From: an uncultured Bacteroidales bacterium | Lineage (GTDB): Bacteria > Bacteroidota > Bacteroidia > Bacteroidales > Muribaculaceae | Direction: 5' to 3' | NCBI GenBank assembly: GCA_945828175.1 | Contig: CALZQD010000006.1 | Span: 1 to 17,263, forward strand | Length of the DNA stretch: 17,263 bases | Shown here: positions 14,656 through 17,263 of the stretch, piece by piece | Layout of the letters: every line of letters begins with the position of its first letter | Position numbering within the stretch: position 1 is the first letter of the stretch | Position numbers and translations under genes: made by a program | The notes under the pieces: generated by a model | Database searches by the model: none | The model's input: only the letters and a program-made list of their open reading frames with translations | What the model was told of the DNA's origin: nothing

Positions 14656-15558
14656 TTATTTGACAAGTACTTTGGTGACTTTGTTGCCCTGACGACGGAT
14701 ATAGAGACCGGCGGCGGGGTTTTCAACGCGCTGACCGTTGAGGTTGTAGTATTCGACGTGAGCGTCGGCGTTATCTTCGACGATGACGTCTTCGACACCT
14801 GTCGAAACGTGGGTAGGATTAAGTTCTGTACCATAGACCTTGAGGTCGCGGACCTTGATGCCCCAGCCGGTGTTGAGCGCCTTTGTCGTGCGGAGAGTCA
14901 CATAGCGGTGCTTGCAGAGGGGATCTTGGATGAAATAGTGCTGGGTGTTGTTTGCTGTGGGAGTGAAGACTTTGTCCTGATAGGGATAAACAGCGGTCTG
15001 AGCGGCGAGAGCGTTTGCGCCGAGTTCGGCAGGAGCGGCTGCTGTCAGCGAAACGGTGAAGTCTGTTGCATAGGCACCTTCGAAGAGCAGGTCGATAGCC
15101 TCGATATAGTATTCGGCACCGAGGTCATAGATGAGATAGTGTTCTTCGGTGTTGCCGCAAGCCCATTCGAGCTGAGAGTTGCGATCGGCGTCGGTGACGT
15201 TTTCGACTGTACCGCCCTGGATATTTTCAGTGTCAGTTACACCGGCTTTGCCTGCGATAAGGTTCTCAGCCTCGGGGCTGGCGATAGCATAGACAGATAC
15301 AGATGCTTTAAGACCATCGGCTTCGGCGGTAATAATGCGCTCGCCTTTGAGAGTCTCGATTGAGAAGACGTTGCCTTCGAAAATGACATCGTCACCACCT
15401 TCGACACTATATTTTACACCGTCGGCGGGGAGGTAATGGCCTTCGGTATCCTTAGCGATTGCTGTGAGAATAACTTTCTCGCCAATCATGACATGGCTCT
15501 TAGAAACCGAGAGGGTAAGGTCGGCAGCTTCGCCGATAACGGGCGACTCATGTTCCAT
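14656..15558 (-). CDS. 5'-truncated secreted protein with discoidin-like domain and sorting-like tail
   Basis: From the first ATG there are 300 residues. An Ig-like segment covers ~12-92 (SKSHVMIGEKVILTAIAKD...). A discoidin/F5-8C-like carbohydrate-binding domain covers ~97-243 (VTDADRNSQLEW..., YLIYDLGAEYYIEAIDL, GWGIKVRDLKVYG). A sorting-like tail covers 266-300 (EYYNLNGQRVENPAAGLYIRR). There is no signal peptide, although such a tail needs export. Protein-like sequence continues in frame upstream of the ATG (about 15559-15640, including HYFAYNGGGIDSRTPYTNWG) with no start codon, then runs into sequence belonging to the next gene. The true 5' end, perhaps with a catalytic domain, is missing. 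Treat it as a gene remnant. Confidence 0.7.
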   Translation of the reverse strand: MEHESPVIGEAADLTLSVSKSHVMIGEKVILTAIAKDTEGHYLPADGVKYSVEGGDDVIFEGNVFSIETLKGERIITAEADGLKASVSVYAIASPEAENLIAGKAGVTDTENIQGGTVENVTDADRNSQLEWACGNTEEHYLIYDLGAEYYIEAIDLLFEGAYATDFTVSLTAAAPAELGANALAAQTAVYPYQDKVFTPTANNTQHYFIQDPLCKHRYVTLRTTKALNTGWGIKVRDLKVYGTELNPTHVSTGVEDVIVEDNADAHVEYYNLNGQRVENPAAGLYIRRQGNKVTKVLVK

Positions 15559-15657
15559 GCCCCAATTGGTGTAAGGAGTGCGAGAGTCGATACCGCCGCC
15601 GTTGTAAGCGAAGTAGTGAGAGATAGCTGCGAAGGAATAGCGGACCCCTATAACGTG

Positions 15658-15684
15658 CCCGAGGCCGCTTGGGGCGGCCTCGGG
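15658..15684 (-). terminator. 11-bp GC-rich hairpin after the RNase G tail, lacking a T-run
   Basis: CCCGAGGCCGC (15658-15668) and GCGGCCTCGGG (15674-15684) pair perfectly with a 5-nt loop, 30 bp past the stop at 15714. The position and GC content fit a terminator stem, but no T-run follows on the minus strand; instead the sequence soon becomes the headless gene's coding frame. It may mark a breakpoint just beyond a former rng terminator. Confidence 0.5.
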
Positions 15685-15713
15685 GGTGGTATGTCGGGGG
15701 TTGAAACCCGATG

Positions 15714-16259
15714 CTATTCCTCTGTTTTGTCGATTACCGTCAGCGCGGTTGTCGCTGCGGCGGGGTCGGTCGCCTCGGCGGCGGCTGCCTTCGTTTTTGA
15801 CTTGCGGCGTTTCTTGGGCTTGGCTGCCTTGGGCTGCTGCTCGGCCGTCGTCTCGTCGTCGGCCTCGGCGCCGCGGTTTTTCTCTTTGTTCTTAAGTTTA
15901 GTCGTCGACGATGTGCCTTCGTCTTTTTCGTCGCGCAGGTTGATTTCGTTGCGGTCTTTGTCGAGCACGCGATACTGGAGGTAGGCGAGCGATTCGTCGG
16001 CCATGACTTTGAAGTTGCGGCCGAGCTCGCTGCGCCAGCGGCGGTAGAGCGAGTTGAAGAGTCCGCGTTTGATGTATGCCTCGACAAATGGGTGGACATA
16101 CATGACGAAGTTCTTGATGCCGAGCCCGTTGACGAGGTAGTCGAGTTTTTCGCGCAGGGTGTCGGTGAAGAGCAGCGAGGGCTGCACCTCGCCTTTGCCG
16201 CCGCACGAGAACATGGCAGCCACGGCTACGAACATAATGTGAATGAATGATTTTCGCAT
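15714..16259 (-). CDS. rng: C-terminal part of ribonuclease G fused to an unrelated lipoprotein signal sequence
   Basis: From the ATG at 16259 the product has 181 residues. Residues 19-112 match the end of Bacteroidales RNase G as I remember it: the second half of the zinc-link motif (CGGKGEVQPS), then LLFTDTLREKLDYLV, YVHPFVEAYIKRGL and LAYLQYRVLDKDRNEI. The remaining ~70 residues are a low-complexity Lys/Ala/Thr/Glu tail. RNase G normally has about 520 residues; here the S1 RNA-binding and catalytic domains and the CPxC first Cys are absent. They are replaced by MRKSFIHIMFVAVAAMFS, a lipoprotein signal with Cys19 as lipobox Cys. A functional nuclease is very unlikely. The frame is open upstream to 16313, but the signal-peptide start is preferred. 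This is a chimeric remnant or an assembly join. Confidence 0.75.
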   Translation of the reverse strand: MRKSFIHIMFVAVAAMFSCGGKGEVQPSLLFTDTLREKLDYLVNGLGIKNFVMYVHPFVEAYIKRGLFNSLYRRWRSELGRNFKVMADESLAYLQYRVLDKDRNEINLRDEKDEGTSSTTKLKNKEKNRGAEADDETTAEQQPKAAKPKKRRKSKTKAAAAEATDPAAATTALTVIDKTEE

Positions 16260-16285
16260 AGTTTGATAGTTTTTGAAAGGTTTGT

Positions 16286-16343
16286 ATAATAAAAAGAGGG
16301 CGTGACAAGACACTCGGAATCCGATTGTGTCTTGACACGCCCT
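16286..16343 (-). terminator. Strong intrinsic terminator after pepD
   Basis: A 17-bp stem (16297-16313 with 16327-16343, one A-A mismatch) is capped by a further TCGG/CCGA pairing. Read on the minus strand it is followed by CTTTTTATTATAC. It begins 12 bp past the stop at 16355. Confidence 0.9.
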
Positions 16344-16354
16344 TGCTTATAACT

Positions 16355-17263
16355 TTACTTTACCGGAGCTTCTGCCATTGTCTTCTTGAGCAGTTCCCAG
16401 AAAGGAGCCACTGTAGAGATGAGGCAACGCTCTGGTGTGGTGTGCGGCGAACGCATTGTAGGACCGAGCGAAACCACGTCGAGGTGCGGATATTTGCCCA
16501 GGATAACCGAGCATTCCAATCCTGCATGGTCAACCTGCTCGATTGCGTCCTCATTGAACAGTTCGCGATAGTTCTTTTCGAGCAACTGGAGTATCTCGCT
16601 GTCGGTGTTGGGGTCCCAACCGCCATACTCTCCGCTCATCTCAACCTTCATGCCTGCCATCGAGAATGTCGACTCCAGAGTTGTGGCAATGTAGTCGCGC
16701 ATGCTCTCTCTTGACGAACGTGCGAGCAGCTTGAAGTAAGCGTGGCCGCCATTGATGTCGATAATGGCGAGGTTTGACGATGTCTCCACTACCGACGGGA
16801 ACACCGGAATCATGCGGAGCACACCGTTGTGGCATCCGTAGATGGCGTCGAGCAGGTTGTCCTGAATCTCCTCGGGCACCTCAGTTGCGGGCGTTTCAAC
16901 GTCCTCAGCGAAGAACTGTATGTTCTCTTCGATGGTGCGATACTCGTTGTTGAACAAAGCGCACCACTCGGCTACGGCTTCCTTCAGAGCCTCAACGTTC
17001 TCCTTTGGCAGTGTGAGCACAGTCTCGCACTCGAACGGTATGGCGTTGCGCATGTTGCCGCCGTGCCATGTGGCGAGGCGTGCTCCGTACTCGGCGATTG
17101 CCTCATGTACAAAACGTGCCATGAGCTTGTTGGCATTGCCGCGTCCCTCGTTAATCTCCAAGCCCGAGTGTCCGCCCTTCAATCCCTTGATAACAACCTT
17201 GACGGCAGCGTCGTCCTTGTCGGTCTCCACTTCCTTATATTCTAGTGTGGCTGTGATGTCGAC
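16355..17263 (-). CDS. pepD: Aminoacyl-histidine dipeptidase PepD-like (M20C), C-terminal part, 5' end outside window
   Basis: PepD is a cytosolic metallopeptidase that splits Xaa-His and other dipeptides. The frame is open to the right edge, 302 codons plus stop, so the N-terminal part with most metal ligands is not visible. The visible part carries VVIKGLKGGHSGLEINEGRGNAN (lid-domain signature), IPVFPSVVETSSNLA, DHAGLECS, and SPHTTPER near the C-terminus, which holds a metal-ligand His in this family. A GTG at 17228-17230 is in frame but internal; coding clearly continues upstream. Codon choice (CCA/CCT, GCT, CGT, TTG/CTG, GTT/GTG) differs from the CCC/GTC/CGC/CTC habit of most of the window. 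A strong terminator ends the gene. Confidence 0.9.
   Translation of the reverse strand, partial: VDITATLEYKEVETDKDDAAVKVVIKGLKGGHSGLEINEGRGNANKLMARFVHEAIAEYGARLATWHGGNMRNAIPFECETVLTLPKENVEALKEAVAEWCALFNNEYRTIEENIQFFAEDVETPATEVPEEIQDNLLDAIYGCHNGVLRMIPVFPSVVETSSNLAIIDINGGHAYFKLLARSSRESMRDYIATTLESTFSMAGMKVEMSGEYGGWDPNTDSEILQLLEKNYRELFNEDAIEQVDHAGLECSVILGKYPHLDVVSLGPTMRSPHTTPERCLISTVAPFWELLKKTMAEAPVK

Overview
The window comes from a high-GC member of the Bacteroidales, most likely Muribaculaceae-like. The evidence is promoter boxes of the Bacteroidetes type TAnnTTTG, weak Shine-Dalgarno signals, SCGG lipoproteins, exported proteins ending in a 'YYNLxGxRV...P..G(I/L)(F/Y)I' sorting-like tail, and housekeeping proteins (YidC, PyrG, RNase G tail) that closely resemble the Bacteroides versions as I remember them. 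The family-level placement is inference. Both ends of the window cut through genes.

Layout. Positions 1-4675 (minus strand) hold a run pyrG -> yidC -> phosphodiester-glycosidase-like exported protein with short gaps, read from a recognisable promoter upstream of pyrG. Positions 4937-6502 (minus) hold two reading frames that look like one secreted tandem-domain protein broken by an in-frame TAA. Positions 6611-9266 (minus) hold speA (arginine decarboxylase) followed 13 bp later by truA. From 9527 the strand switches: a lipoprotein with OmpA-like and TPR segments has its own promoter, leader hairpin and terminator. It is followed by the fatty-acid pair acpP-fabF (11474-13057), which ends at a clear terminator. 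Positions 13252-14565 (minus) encode an acetyl-CoA hydrolase/transferase family enzyme, preceded by a short palindromic repeat-like stretch.

The right end (14656-17263, all minus) is unusual. It holds a headless secreted protein with a discoidin-like domain and sorting tail, then the C-terminal third of ribonuclease G attached to the signal peptide of an unrelated lipoprotein, then the C-terminal part of a PepD-type dipeptidase with its own terminator. Two genes without their proper 5' ends lie within about 600 bp, the lipoprotein/RNase G joint falls on a short shared sequence (TGCGGCGGC), and codon choice changes beyond it. Together these suggest a real rearrangement scar or a chimeric assembly join. 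I saw no CRISPR array, tRNA, rRNA, transposase or phage gene, and no complete undescribed system. No gene-free stretch exceeds 300 bp.
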